Below are positions 27,006 through 37,084 of a stretch of 64,000 bases of DNA, one piece after another; positions within the stretch are counted from its first letter, which is position 1, and the number at the start of each line of letters is the position of its first letter. The stretch is from Candidatus Electrothrix scaldis (GTDB lineage: Bacteria > Desulfobacterota > Desulfobulbia > Desulfobulbales > Desulfobulbaceae), in assembly GCA_033584155.1 (NCBI GenBank), contig CP138355.1, positions 1,875,501-1,939,500 of the forward strand, read 5' to 3'. The position numbers were made by a program, and so were the translations under genes. Below the pieces are notes generated by a model that was not told where the DNA came from, searched no databases, and was given only the letters and a program-made list of their open reading frames with translations.

Positions 27006-27335
27006 GACAGGTTCAACCAAAGCACCGGGGCTGTGCAGGTGTCCTACGGCTATGACAACTCAGGCAATATCGCCACGGACATCACGGTCTATGACCTGAC
27101 CGATGATCAACGACTGGCATCGGTGACCAAGGATGGAGTCACCGTGGGAGCCTACCAATACGACGGTCGCGGCCTGCGCACGGTCAAAACCGTGAACGGG
27201 GAAGATAAACTTTTTGTGTATTGCAAGAGTGGTAAACTCATTGCCGAGGCGGACAGCGACGGCAATATCCTGAAGGAGTATGTCTATCTGGATGGAGATA
27301 TATTTTTACCCCATCCGCATCTCGGTTCTCCTTAA
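27003..27335 (+). pseudogene. Rhs tip cassette 3, truncated in the core
   Basis: The fragment starts FDRFNQSTG like the other two and keeps the YD block as far as YVYLDGDIF. Homology then ends abruptly near 27302 and the frame stops at 27335. The core end and toxin are missing, so it is a remnant left by a deletion or recombination event next to purA. Confidence 0.75.
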
Positions 27336-27370
27336 TTTCACCCAACTTCCCGAAAAAAAACTCACCTTGT

Positions 27371-27399
27371 TTGACTTTTCCTTTGCACTCGGCTATAGT
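27371..27399 (+). promoter_or_regulatory. Sigma-70-like promoter of purA
   Basis: TTGACT at 27371-27376 and TATAGT at 27394-27399 are spaced by 17 bases. It lies 88 bases ahead of the purA start and within 40 bases of the end of the Rhs remnant. Confidence 0.65.
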
Positions 27400-27435
27400 A
27401 CCAAACCTGTTTGCGGTCTGCTGTTTTCGTTGTGA

Positions 27436-28791
<1,356 letters not shown>

Positions 28792-28873
28792 TTGTTCGAG
28801 AAGGCAGCTCATTGTTTTTAAAAAGGCGTAGCCTTCTTTGTAGTCCTAAAAATATGATCTAACCAAGAGAGTG

Positions 28874-28906
28874 CCTGGCAGATGTCTATCTGTCAGGTTC
28901 TTTCTG
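28874..28906 (+). terminator. Stem-loop with T-rich tail between purA and rpoZ
   Basis: CCTGGCAGAT and ATCTGTCAGG (28874-28883 and 28888-28897, one wobble) form a ten-base stem with a GTCT loop, followed by TTCTTTCTG. The tail is imperfect, so it may be an attenuating hairpin in the rpoZ leader rather than a full terminator. A weaker stem, GAAGGC/GCCTTC, lies just upstream at 28800-28836. Confidence 0.45.
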
Positions 28907-28922
28907 TTCAGGAGAGTGGAGT

Positions 28923-29201
28923 ATGGCTCGTATTACCGTTGAAGACTGCCTTGCCCAGGTTGGCGATGATAACCGCTTTGCCTTAGTACATCTTGCTGTT
29001 GAGCGGATTCGCCAGCATCGTAAAGGAGAGCCTTTTCTTGTTGCAGGTAAAAACAAAGAAGTGGTTATGACCCTGCGTGAGATTGCCAGCGGCGATGTAA
29101 CATTTGAGAATATCAAGGAGCTTCCAGCCCAGCGCCGTGCCCAAGAGGCAGAGGAGCGGGGTGGAAAGGCCGAAAAAAAAGTTGAAGCCGAGCAGGAATA
29201 A
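28923..29201 (+). CDS. rpoZ: RNA polymerase omega subunit
   Basis: The 92-residue protein starts [10 protein letters not shown] and continues with the conserved [13 protein letters not shown] helix and a [13 protein letters not shown] segment, all typical of omega. It helps assemble the beta-prime subunit and, in Proteobacteria, forms part of one ppGpp site. The Ala/Glu/Lys-rich tail after residue 70 is variable. It lies 22 bases ahead of dnaJ. A RelA-type enzyme also occurs in this window, but the genes are not linked. Confidence 0.92.
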   Translation: MARITVEDCLAQVGDDNRFALVHLAVERIRQHRKGEPFLVAGKNKEVVMTLREIASGDVTFENIKELPAQRRAQEAEERGGKAEKKVEAEQE

Positions 29202-29222
29202 TTTTAGACAGTAGAGCCAGCT

Positions 29223-30356
29223 ATGAGTAGAGATTATTATGAAATCCTGAATGTCTCTCGGGATGCTGACGGGGAAGTCATAAAAAAAGCCTATCGTAAG
29301 CTTGCTATGAAATATCATCCGGATCGCAACCCGGATGATAGAGAGGCAGAAGACCGTTTTAAAGAGGCTGCTGAAGCCTATGAAGTGCTCAGTGATGCCC
29401 AGAAACGGCAGGTTTACGACACCTACGGTCATGATGGTCTGAAAAATACCGGCTATTCCGGGCCGGGTAATGCCAGTGATATCTTTTCACACCTTAATGA
29501 TATCTTCGGCGATCTTGGTGGCATGTTCGGGTTCGGCGGTCGGGGACGGCAGCGGGATCCCAATGGGCCTGTTCCAGGCAATGATCTTCGCTATGACCTG
29601 GAAATCGGCTTCATGGATGCTGTCCACGGAATAGAGAAAGAGGTCGAAATCACCAAGCCGGAGACCTGCTGGACCTGTGAGGGATCTGGGGCGCGGCCTG
29701 GGCATCAGCCCCAGACCTGTCCAACCTGCCAGGGCCGGGGCCAAGTGATTCGTTCCCAGGGTTTTTTTCAGGTGAGCAGCACCTGCCCGCAATGTCGGGG
29801 GGCTGGTCAGATCGTGGTGGAGCCCTGTGCTGATTGCAATGGCGAAGGGTTGGTCAATAAGAAGAAAAAGGTTATGCTCAAGATTCCGGCCGGTGTTGAT
29901 ACCGGGGCCAGGATGCGTTTGAGTGGAGAGGGAGAAGGTGGTCGCCGAGGCGGTCAGGCTGGAGACCTCTATGTTATCATCCACGTGCAGGAGCATGAGT
30001 ATTTTCTTCGCGATGATCGGACAATCTATCTTCGCTATCCTGTTTCTATGGTCAAGGCAGCCTTGGGCTGTGAGGTGGATGTGCCTACGGTCAATGGGAC
30101 GGCCAAGCTGAAGATTAAGGCCGGGACCCAGTCCGGTGAGCGCCTTACGCTTCGCGGTGAGGGCGTTGTCGGGCTGCGCGGTGGACGAGCCGGTGATATG
30201 ATCGTTGAGGTACAGGTTCAAACACCGACGGATTTGAGCAAAAAACAGAAGGAATTACTCCGAGAATTTGACGAGCACTGCGATCAGGAGGAAGAGGGCT
30301 TTTTCTCCAGAATGCTGCACGGACATTTTAAAGGTAAGGAAAAGGATAAGGCCTGA
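29223..30356 (+). CDS. dnaJ: Chaperone protein DnaJ
   Basis: A complete 377-residue type I J protein. The J domain (1-70) has HPD at YHPDRNP; a Gly/Phe-rich linker follows. The zinc-finger domain has four CxxCxGxG-type repeats between about 140 and 215, and two substrate-binding beta domains end the protein. It stimulates DnaK and can hold unfolded proteins. grpE and dnaK are not adjacent; instead the gene lies in a run with rpoZ and moaC. Confidence 0.97.
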   Translation: MSRDYYEILNVSRDADGEVIKKAYRKLAMKYHPDRNPDDREAEDRFKEAAEAYEVLSDAQKRQVYDTYGHDGLKNTGYSGPGNASDIFSHLNDIFGDLGGMFGFGGRGRQRDPNGPVPGNDLRYDLEIGFMDAVHGIEKEVEITKPETCWTCEGSGARPGHQPQTCPTCQGRGQVIRSQGFFQVSSTCPQCRGAGQIVVEPCADCNGEGLVNKKKKVMLKIPAGVDTGARMRLSGEGEGGRRGGQAGDLYVIIHVQEHEYFLRDDRTIYLRYPVSMVKAALGCEVDVPTVNGTAKLKIKAGTQSGERLTLRGEGVVGLRGGRAGDMIVEVQVQTPTDLSKKQKELLREFDEHCDQEEEGFFSRMLHGHFKGKEKDKA

Positions 30357-30397
30357 TTTTTAACTGTCCGAATATCCTGCTTTGAGATAGAATTATC

Positions 30398-30883
30398 GTG
30401 TCACAGACTTTGACTCATTTTGATGATGCCGGGAATGCCCGCATGGTGAACGTTGGCTCCAAGGAGGAGACAGAACGAATCGCAGTGGCAGAGGGGCGTA
30501 TTTCCATGACTCCTACAGCCTATGCAATGGTTCGGGCTGGCACGATGAAAAAGGGTGATGTCATCGGTGTGGCGAGAATAGCCGGTATAATGGCGGCCAA
30601 AAAGGTCGATAGCCTGATCCCCCTTTGTCATCCCTTGGCCATTACCAGGGCGGATATAGCTTTTTCCTTTGATGATGAGGAGAATGCAGTCGGGATTGAG
30701 GCGACGGTCGGCATTGTTGGAAGAACGGGCGTGGAAATGGAAGCATTAACGGCTGTTTCTGTCGCGGCTCTGACGATCTATGATATGTGTAAGGCTGTAG
30801 ATAAAGCCATGGGAATTTCTGATATTCGTCTGAAGAAAAAAAGCGGCGGCAAAAGCGGTGACTATAGCCGACAGGGGCAGTAA
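30398..30883 (+). CDS. moaC: Cyclic pyranopterin monophosphate synthase
   Basis: 161 residues from a GTG start. MoaC acts with MoaA to make cPMP, the first intermediate of molybdenum/tungsten cofactor. The conserved blocks are present: LIPLCHPL with the catalytic His, [16 protein letters not shown] and YDMCKAVDK with the catalytic Lys. The last 15 residues are a basic, disordered tail. No other moa genes are in the window. Confidence 0.95.
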   Translation: MSQTLTHFDDAGNARMVNVGSKEETERIAVAEGRISMTPTAYAMVRAGTMKKGDVIGVARIAGIMAAKKVDSLIPLCHPLAITRADIAFSFDDEENAVGIEATVGIVGRTGVEMEALTAVSVAALTIYDMCKAVDKAMGISDIRLKKKSGGKSGDYSRQGQ

Positions 30884-30898
30884 TTGGAGGAGTGAGTC

Positions 30899-31261
30899 AT
30901 GGAAAAAAAACAACTGCAGCAATTCAGAGAGCAACTTAAGGAAATGAAGGGAGAGATTATCACCGATGTTGAACAGACTCTCACTGACATGACCAGTCAT
31001 AACGGCAATATCCCTGATCCAAATGATCGTGCGACCATTGAGTCGGATCGGGAATTTGAATTGCGCCTGCGGAGCAGGGAACGAAAATTACTTGATAAGA
31101 TAGAAATGGCTATTGGCAGGATAGACAACGGGACCTACGGTATCTGCGCTGAGTGTGAGGAGCCCATTGGTATTAAACGTCTGCAGGCTCGGCCAGTTGC
31201 AACATACTGTATTGACTGCAAGCTTGATCAGGAACGTCGGGAAAAAAATTTGGGGAAATAA
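30899..31261 (+). CDS. dksA: DksA/TraR-family zinc-finger protein
   Basis: 120 residues behind a GGAG ribosome-binding site. Residues 1-70 form the coiled coil that enters the RNA polymerase secondary channel. The region before the zinc finger includes DPNDRATIESD, near the acidic tip typical of DksA. The C4 zinc finger is CAECxxPI followed by YCIDCK. DksA proteins work with ppGpp on rRNA and biosynthetic promoters. The stop abuts the galT start directly. There may be other paralogues elsewhere, so the symbol is family-level. Confidence 0.85.
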   Translation: MEKKQLQQFREQLKEMKGEIITDVEQTLTDMTSHNGNIPDPNDRATIESDREFELRLRSRERKLLDKIEMAIGRIDNGTYGICAECEEPIGIKRLQARPVATYCIDCKLDQERREKNLGK

Positions 31262-32263
31262 ATGCCTGAATTACGTAAAGATCCTATTCTCGGACGCTGG
31301 ATAATTATTGCCAGGGAACGCAGTAAACGGCCAACAGATTTTGCTGTTGATACGCCAGTAACTACTGGCGGCTTTTGTCCTCTTTGTCCTGAGAATGAAA
31401 AAACCACCCCCAGTGAGGTGTTGGTCTATGGACGAGATGCACAGCGCCCATCCAATACCTCGGGTTGGAAACTTCGGGTTGTACCGAATAAGTACCCTGC
31501 CTTGGTGATTGAGGGGGAGCTTGATAAGCAGGGGGAAGGTTTATATGATCGTATGAACGGTATTGGTGCGCATGAGGTTGTTATTGAAAGCCCCAATCAT
31601 GCCGATCAGTTCGCCTTTCTTCCCCATGAGCAGATGATGCTCACTTTCAGGGCCTTTCAGGAGCGTATCCGCGACCTGTCGCATGATGAGCGTTTTGTTT
31701 ATGTAATGGTGTTTAAGAACAACGGCAGAGCTGCCGGAGCCTCTCTTGAACATAGCCATTCTCAACTGGTCGCTCTACCCGTCATGCCGCGTATGTTGGC
31801 TGCCGAGCTTGAGGGCAGCAAATCCTATTATGCGTATAAGGATCGTTGCGTTTTCTGTGATATTATTCGCCAAGAGATTCAGCAGGATGTTCGGCTGGTT
31901 TGTGAGAACGAGCGCTTTGTGACCTTAGCTCCTTTTGCCCCTCGGACACCGTTTGAGATGTGGATCTTGCCAAAGAATCACAGCTCTTCCTATGTGAGCC
32001 AGGATGAGGCCTCATTAGCGGATTTGGCCCGCATTTTTTCTGAGACACTCAGAAGGTTGGATGCTTGTATTCCAGGGATTCCCTATAATTTTGTCCTCCA
32101 TACCCAGCCTCTGCAATCAGGTCCACTTGAACACTATCATTGGCATTTTGAGATTGTTCCCAAATTGACCAATATTGCCGGATTTGAATGGGGAACGGGT
32201 TTTTATATCAACCCGATGCCTCCTGAGGATGCGTGTCGGTATTTACGTCAGGTCGAACTATAG
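31262..32263 (+). CDS. galT: Galactose-1-phosphate uridylyltransferase
   Basis: 333 residues, starting one base after the dksA-like stop. GalT exchanges UMP between UDP-glucose and galactose-1-phosphate in the Leloir pathway. The N-terminal zinc motif FCPLCPENE and the nucleophile block LEHSHSQLVALP (the HxH motif with Ser in place of the usual Pro, common in this family branch) are visible. A second HIT-like half ends with the YHWHFEI motif. No other gal genes are adjacent; fcl lies 13 kb away. Confidence 0.92.
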   Translation: MPELRKDPILGRWIIIARERSKRPTDFAVDTPVTTGGFCPLCPENEKTTPSEVLVYGRDAQRPSNTSGWKLRVVPNKYPALVIEGELDKQGEGLYDRMNGIGAHEVVIESPNHADQFAFLPHEQMMLTFRAFQERIRDLSHDERFVYVMVFKNNGRAAGASLEHSHSQLVALPVMPRMLAAELEGSKSYYAYKDRCVFCDIIRQEIQQDVRLVCENERFVTLAPFAPRTPFEMWILPKNHSSSYVSQDEASLADLARIFSETLRRLDACIPGIPYNFVLHTQPLQSGPLEHYHWHFEIVPKLTNIAGFEWGTGFYINPMPPEDACRYLRQVEL

Positions 32264-32281
32264 GAATAGAGGAAGGATATC

Positions 32282-32638
32282 GTGGAGAAAAAAAAAGTAC
32301 TGCTTGTTGATGACGAGGAAAGTATTCTTTTACTGTACAGCGAAGAAATAGAAGAAGAAGGCTTTGCTGTTGAAGTTGCTCATAACGGTGATCAGGCCTT
32401 GGAGCGCTTTAAGGCATCGCAGCCTGATTTGGTGATCCTTGACATCAATATGCCGGGGATGAACGGTATTGAGGTGCTTCGCCAGATGAAGGCTATCGAC
32501 GCTGATTTGCCGATTATTTTGAGCTCCGCATATCCTGAATATAAGGAGGATTTTGGGGCTTGGGCCTCAGATGAATACATTGTCAAATCTGCTAACACCG
32601 ATGAGCTGAAAGCCGCTGTACATAAGTATCTCGATTAA
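32282..32638 (+). CDS. Receiver-only response regulator
   Basis: 118 residues from a GTG start. A single CheY-like receiver with the acid pair in LLVDDEES, the phosphoacceptor in LVILDINMPGMNG, the Ser/Thr switch region in LSSAYPEY and the conserved Lys in YIVKSAN. There is no output domain, so it should act by phosphorylation-dependent protein binding. It follows galT by 18 bases. No cognate kinase is nearby; the nearest ones are at 10.4-16.4 kb. Confidence 0.9.
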   Translation: MEKKKVLLVDDEESILLLYSEEIEEEGFAVEVAHNGDQALERFKASQPDLVILDINMPGMNGIEVLRQMKAIDADLPIILSSAYPEYKEDFGAWASDEYIVKSANTDELKAAVHKYLD

Positions 32639-32744
32639 TTCAAAGACGTCTTAAAGAGAGCGCCGGTGGTTGGCTCTCCTGTTTTGCGTTTTTTGCCCCT
32701 CATTTCGTCTGCTCAGCTTGCCTGCTGAGCAGTTTCTCTCTATC

Positions 32745-33416
32745 ATGAAAGATATTCAGAATCTCCAAGATGATCGCCGAATTAATATTCGTAAGGTCGG
32801 TGTAAAAACAATTCCCTACCCCATAACTGTCCTGGACCGGCAAAAGAAGCTGCAACATACAGTAGCAACGGTGGATATGTATGTGAATCTGCCCCATCAG
32901 TTTAAGGGTACGCACATGAGCCGTTTTGTTGAGATTTTGAATAGGTTCCACGGGAAATTTGATTTGCAAAAATTTCATCTGATTCTTCAGGAGATGAAAG
33001 AGCAGCTTAATGCCGAGGCAGCCCACCTCGAAGTCCGATTTCCCTATTTTCTTGATTGCACGGCTGAAGGTGGCACAGGTATGGAACGTTATGAGTGTCG
33101 GATGCATGGATCCCTTCAGGAATGTGATGATCTGGTTATGGAGCTAAACGTCCCGATCACTCTGCCAGAGTCTCGTGGACGCTGGGGCTATGCTCAAGTT
33201 TCTGTTCGCTTTAATGAGTTTATCTGGCTGGAAGATTTAATCAGTAAGGTGCAGCAGGCTATTAAAGTAGGATCAGGGCAGGCGGCCTCTGTTGAGTCCT
33301 TGTGCGGTCAGCTCGGTGATACGCTTACAGCGACTTCAGAAATCAGTTGGTTTCGCGTTGAAGTGGAAAATTTAGCCACAGGTTGCTCTACCTTTGCCAC
33401 AGTTGAATCGGCCTAA
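32745..33416 (+). CDS. FolE2-like (GTP cyclohydrolase IB) homologue lacking the zinc ligands
   Basis: I start at the ATG at 32745, which gives the familiar N-terminus MKDIQNLQDDRRINIRKVG; about 223 residues follow. KGTHMSRFVEILN and the segment before VPITL match the T-fold enzyme FolE2, which opens GTP for folate or queuosine synthesis. In that family the catalytic Cys sits in a CPCSK block and a His in AHNQR. Here the aligned stretch reads LPESRGRWGYAQ, and the late His-rich loop is replaced by ENLATGCS. The metal site therefore appears absent and activity is doubtful. It follows the receiver gene and precedes a long gap. Confidence 0.75.
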   Translation: MKDIQNLQDDRRINIRKVGVKTIPYPITVLDRQKKLQHTVATVDMYVNLPHQFKGTHMSRFVEILNRFHGKFDLQKFHLILQEMKEQLNAEAAHLEVRFPYFLDCTAEGGTGMERYECRMHGSLQECDDLVMELNVPITLPESRGRWGYAQVSVRFNEFIWLEDLISKVQQAIKVGSGQAASVESLCGQLGDTLTATSEISWFRVEVENLATGCSTFATVESA

Positions 33417-33471
33417 CATCTTTTCATATATTTTTTTCTTGTTAAATGTACTTGCTTTTTAAAGGCTAGAG

Positions 33472-33525
33472 TTGACGAAACCCGGAATTTCGCATAATGT
33501 AAGATAAGAATTCTTGATCTTACAT
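33472..33525 (+). promoter_or_regulatory. Promoter with overlapping palindromic operator
   Basis: TTGACG (33472-33477) and TAATGT (33495-33500) are 17 bases apart. A palindrome at 33497-33525, with arms ATGTAAGAT/ATCTTACAT around the self-complementary AAGAATTCTT plus one base, overlaps the -10 element. This looks like a promoter with a repressor site. The next gene starts 270 bases downstream. Confidence 0.6.
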
Positions 33526-33795
33526 AACTCTTGCCCGAGACGATCATATGAGGACTCTTTTAAAAGCATGCTCATCCTGCTCCCGGTAGTTTGTTGGAGT
33601 TCTGCCGGGAGACTTCACCGTGCCGCCTTTTTGAATTAGTATTGAGTATAAATAGTTACCCTTAACCTGGGGTCGTTTACGAGCGATTGCTATGGTGGAC
33701 CTATCTGGTTATTTTGAAGTAGATAACATGGTGACCGTACTGAAAACAATATGCCTCTTGTTAAACGATAATTTAGATATAAAGAGGGGAGTTAA
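33526..33795 (+). other. Long leader of the FAD oxidoreductase gene, with hairpin
   Basis: No ORF of note is seen. A perfect seven-base stem CTCCCGG/CCGGGAG (33580-33586 and 33605-33611) encloses an 18-base loop and is followed after about 15 bases by CCGCCTTTTTG, so it could be an attenuator-like structure. I do not recognise a known riboswitch consensus. Confidence 0.4.
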
Positions 33796-35595
33796 ATGAT
33801 TTCACGCAGAGATTTTTTACGAATTTCAGGGATGGCAAGCGCAGCGGCCCTTATGAACTGGCAATTTCCAGGCTTCGTCAAAAGAGCACAGGCAAACGAG
33901 GCTGGTTATGACGCTATTATTATTGGTGCCGGGCTGGGAGGATTGTCCTGCGCCGCATTGATGGCTCGTTATGGGATGAGGCCTCTTGTGATTGACAAGA
34001 GAAACGTGCCAGGAGGATATGCGACATCGTTTCATCGTGGAGATGATGGTGAATTTACCTGTGAGGTTTCGCTGCATGGTTTGACAGGTAATCCCTTGGG
34101 CTTGGCCTTATTGGCTGATCTGTTTGGGAGTTCAGCGGAAAATATAAAGGAAGCAGTGCTTGCTCCGCACGCATACAGTTGGAGTTCCCTGTATTCTGAT
34201 GGTTTTTCTCTCGATATACCGCAGCCTGAAGCGGGGTCTACTCCTGCGGAAATCTTAGGCAGTCTTGGTGGAATGCTTGTTTCGATGTTTCCTGATGAGG
34301 CCGAGGGAATCGCAGGATATATGCAGTGTTGGGGGCGATTACTTGAAGATATAGCAAAGTTTTACGGTCCTGGTGGAGGCCTGCCGAAGGATATTTCTGA
34401 GTTTCCTGAAATGTATCATACTTGGGCAAGCATGCTGTGGAAGAAAAAGAAAGAAAAGACCAAAACATTGACGGACCTTTTTAAAGAGTACAAAATCAAA
34501 AATCCGCAGTTACAGGCTATTCTCGGTCAGTCTTGGCCTTATTATGGGCTTCCACCGTCAGAAATGCCAGCTTGGCTTTGCCTGATGTATACAGGATTCT
34601 ACCATGTCTATGGTAATTATTATATCAAAGGATCATCTCAGACTTTAAGTAATGCTTTAGCGCAGTCAATTATGTTGCCACGCGGAACATATGATGACGG
34701 CACTCCATACTCTGGGGGGGCATTGCTGCTGAATACTGAAGTAACCGAGATTCTTTTTGATGAGAGCTTAGGAAGGGCAGTTGGCGTAAAAACAAAGCAG
34801 GGAAAGGCATTTTATGCTAACGCTGTGGTAAGTAATTCGGCTGTTCCTCAGACGATGGGGCTCCTTCCTGAATCGGCGAAGAAATCTCCCGAGTGTAGTG
34901 ATTATCTAGATATGGTATCTTCGTATAAGCCGAGTACCAGTCATGTCAATGTTTGGCTGGGATTGGATTTGTCCGAAGGTGATGATGGCTTTCTTGAGAG
35001 CTATGAAAAGCTCGGATCAAATACTTTGATCTACCCAGGGTACAAGCACGATCAAGCATATACTGCATCGATGAAATGCAATCCTGAAAAATCGGGTTTT
35101 GCTATTTTGGCTTATGATAAAGTTGGTACAGCTTCACCGAGCGGCTATGCCTCAATTACTCTTTCTATGCTTTCTGGTTATACACCGTGGGAAAAATTTG
35201 AGGCCGTCTATAAAAATATGCATGGTGGCAGTGAAACCGTTACTGGAAATGTGACAATAGATGACTATTATGCAGAGAAGAGCCGTATCGCTGAGAGCTT
35301 GATCGCATTGGCCGAGGAATCAGTCTTACCTGGTCTTTCTGGCAGAATAAAAATGCAAGAGATATCTTCACCATTGACCAATGTCCGCTACACCTATAAT
35401 AATTGTGGTGCCATATATGGGTATGATCAAACAGAGGACAATTCAGGTTTAACTCGGCTTGGTAATCGAACACCTGTGCCCGGGCTTTACCTCGCAGGCG
35501 CTTGGAGCAATCCTGGTGGTGGTTTTGAGCTGGTAATACTCTCTGGAAAAGAAGCGTTTAAATGTATAGTTGAAGATTGGGTGAGTGCCGCTTGA
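33796..35595 (+). CDS. Tat-exported FAD-dependent oxidoreductase, phytoene desaturase/CrtISO-like
   Basis: 599 residues. The N-terminus has a twin-arginine signal (SRRDFLRISG, then a hydrophobic stretch and a cut near AQANE). An FAD Rossmann motif follows at about 40-70 (IIGAGLGGLSCAALMARYG and the ribose-binding acid in VIDKR), with the family GGYATSFHRGD block. The C-terminal FAD block ends GLYLAGAWSNPGGGFE. This is the CrtI/carotenoid isomerase/retinol saturase superfamily. Export of the folded flavoprotein to the periplasm is unusual for a carotenoid enzyme, so the substrate is open. It has its own leader and a terminator behind it. Confidence 0.8.
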   Translation: MISRRDFLRISGMASAAALMNWQFPGFVKRAQANEAGYDAIIIGAGLGGLSCAALMARYGMRPLVIDKRNVPGGYATSFHRGDDGEFTCEVSLHGLTGNPLGLALLADLFGSSAENIKEAVLAPHAYSWSSLYSDGFSLDIPQPEAGSTPAEILGSLGGMLVSMFPDEAEGIAGYMQCWGRLLEDIAKFYGPGGGLPKDISEFPEMYHTWASMLWKKKKEKTKTLTDLFKEYKIKNPQLQAILGQSWPYYGLPPSEMPAWLCLMYTGFYHVYGNYYIKGSSQTLSNALAQSIMLPRGTYDDGTPYSGGALLLNTEVTEILFDESLGRAVGVKTKQGKAFYANAVVSNSAVPQTMGLLPESAKKSPECSDYLDMVSSYKPSTSHVNVWLGLDLSEGDDGFLESYEKLGSNTLIYPGYKHDQAYTASMKCNPEKSGFAILAYDKVGTASPSGYASITLSMLSGYTPWEKFEAVYKNMHGGSETVTGNVTIDDYYAEKSRIAESLIALAEESVLPGLSGRIKMQEISSPLTNVRYTYNNCGAIYGYDQTEDNSGLTRLGNRTPVPGLYLAGAWSNPGGGFELVILSGKEAFKCIVEDWVSAA

Positions 35596-35624
35596 GGAGG
35601 AAATCTATTTCTTCAAAAAAGCGG

Positions 35625-35658
35625 CTCCCCCTGGTCTGAGGCTGGGGGGAGGGCTTTT
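35625..35658. terminator. Bidirectional terminator between convergent genes
   Basis: CTCCCCC (35625-35631) and GGGGGAG (35645-35651) form the stem, with an A-rich run before it and CTTTT after it. It separates the FAD oxidoreductase from the minus-strand flavodoxin operon. Confidence 0.65.
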
Positions 35659-35684
35659 AAACATAATGAATAAATTATGTGTAG

Positions 35685-37070
35685 TTACTTGTCCTTCAGA
35701 TAAGGCATGCCGAACATCGCTTGTTTACTGATACCGTTTTTAACGGCCTCATTTTCCCATATTTTTTTCCCTACGTTAATATACATCCAATGCCAAAGGT
35801 TGATTGAGATGAGCGGAATAGGTTTTCGGGCTATAAGTTGAGCCGCTTTTACCGGCACGGGATAACCGTCTGCCAAGGCTGCAGCAATTAAATTCAGTGC
35901 TTGATCCAGATAATAAAGCGGGGGCCGCCAGAGGCCCTTCAGCCCCCTGAAACCTGTGATCGGTTTGCCACTGAGCAGGACTTCTCCCGCTCCCAGAGCC
36001 ACCCCGCCGCTCCATCGTATACCGCATTCCTGAGCAAAAAGACGACAGATCTCTAAGGCAACAGTGTTATGATGTGCTTCTGGATAACCGTTATTAACGA
36101 GAACAACGAGTCTCTGTGGGCGAGCTGTTTTCGTTGTCCGCCTATGCTGAGATATTATTTCGAAAGCCTTTGTTACGAGAAAAGGTAAGGTGTCAACATA
36201 GAGTGGAAAGGAAATAAGTAGAGTTTCCGCTTTATCCACTGCTGAACATAAAACAGATCGGGATGTTTCGCTTAATAATTTTGAAGTAAGCGTTAACGAG
36301 CTGGTGTTGCATCCATGTTTTTGCAGTTTTTTGAGCAGAGACTCACCAAGGACTTTTGATGTAGATGGACTTTTAATCTTGGGACTTCCTGTAATCAGCA
36401 GGACCCTTTGAGCGCTGGTCAATATATGTGGCGTGGTGGCTATGAGGTTTCCGGCCAACGTATCAAGCTCCTCGGACCAAGGAAGCTCTTCTCTTCTTGC
36501 AAGAAGATCGGTCAATTGAGATCGAAGTGTTTCAGAATCACTTGAGCTATTAAGAACATCAACACTGTAAGGGGACTGGGCGAAATTTACAGCATTACGT
36601 CCGATAAGCGTTTTAAAACACTTGGACAACTTCTGCGCAGGAGAAGAATGCACTCCGATTCCGACAATACGAGGGAATTTTAAATAACGTGGAGGATGAT
36701 GTGTTTCACCATTGACTTTACTGAAGAAAGGAAGTGCTAGAGGTAAAAAACGGTCAATAATTTTTTTTAATTCCGAGGAGTATCCCCCGAACACGACAGG
36801 AGTAAACAAGACAATTACATCGCAGTGTAGAATTGCTTCAAGAATTTGAATACCTGCATCTCTATGAATACATTTTCCCGGTGTTTTGAGCCAGCAGTTG
36901 AAGCAGCCGATGCAGTGATGCATTTTTATCTCCCGTAAGGTGAATTTTTCCACATTCACGGTGTTGTTTTTATTTTGGTACAGTACCTCAAGCAATAGGA
37001 GAAGAATCGCATCAAGTCCTTTGTCCTCGGAGCGAGTTCCGTCTAGAATAACAATTTTTTGAACTGACAT
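35685..37070 (-). CDS. Double flavodoxin-like (NADPH-dependent FMN reductase type) protein A
   Basis: 461 residues with a good AAGGAG ribosome-binding site. Two flavodoxin-like halves are visible. Residues about 5-165 start with KIVILDGTRSEDKG and carry a CxGCxNCW...GxC cluster near residues 53-66. About 220-400 starts with VLLITGSPKIKSPSTSK, an FMN phosphate loop. The Cys cluster resembles that of iron-sulfur flavoproteins and FMN reductases. The C-terminal 60 residues contain hydrophobic, Trp-rich segments. It is a close paralogue of the next gene, so a tandem duplication is clear. Substrate unknown. Confidence 0.75.
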   Translation of the reverse strand: MSVQKIVILDGTRSEDKGLDAILLLLLEVLYQNKNNTVNVEKFTLREIKMHHCIGCFNCWLKTPGKCIHRDAGIQILEAILHCDVIVLFTPVVFGGYSSELKKIIDRFLPLALPFFSKVNGETHHPPRYLKFPRIVGIGVHSSPAQKLSKCFKTLIGRNAVNFAQSPYSVDVLNSSSDSETLRSQLTDLLARREELPWSEELDTLAGNLIATTPHILTSAQRVLLITGSPKIKSPSTSKVLGESLLKKLQKHGCNTSSLTLTSKLLSETSRSVLCSAVDKAETLLISFPLYVDTLPFLVTKAFEIISQHRRTTKTARPQRLVVLVNNGYPEAHHNTVALEICRLFAQECGIRWSGGVALGAGEVLLSGKPITGFRGLKGLWRPPLYYLDQALNLIAAALADGYPVPVKAAQLIARKPIPLISINLWHWMYINVGKKIWENEAVKNGISKQAMFGMPYLKDK

Positions 37071-37084
37071 GCTTTCTCCTTTTC

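Noticed and set aside
33526-33795. Known riboswitch in the FAD oxidoreductase leader
   Set aside because: I could not match the hairpins to any riboswitch consensus; it is kept as an unassigned leader.
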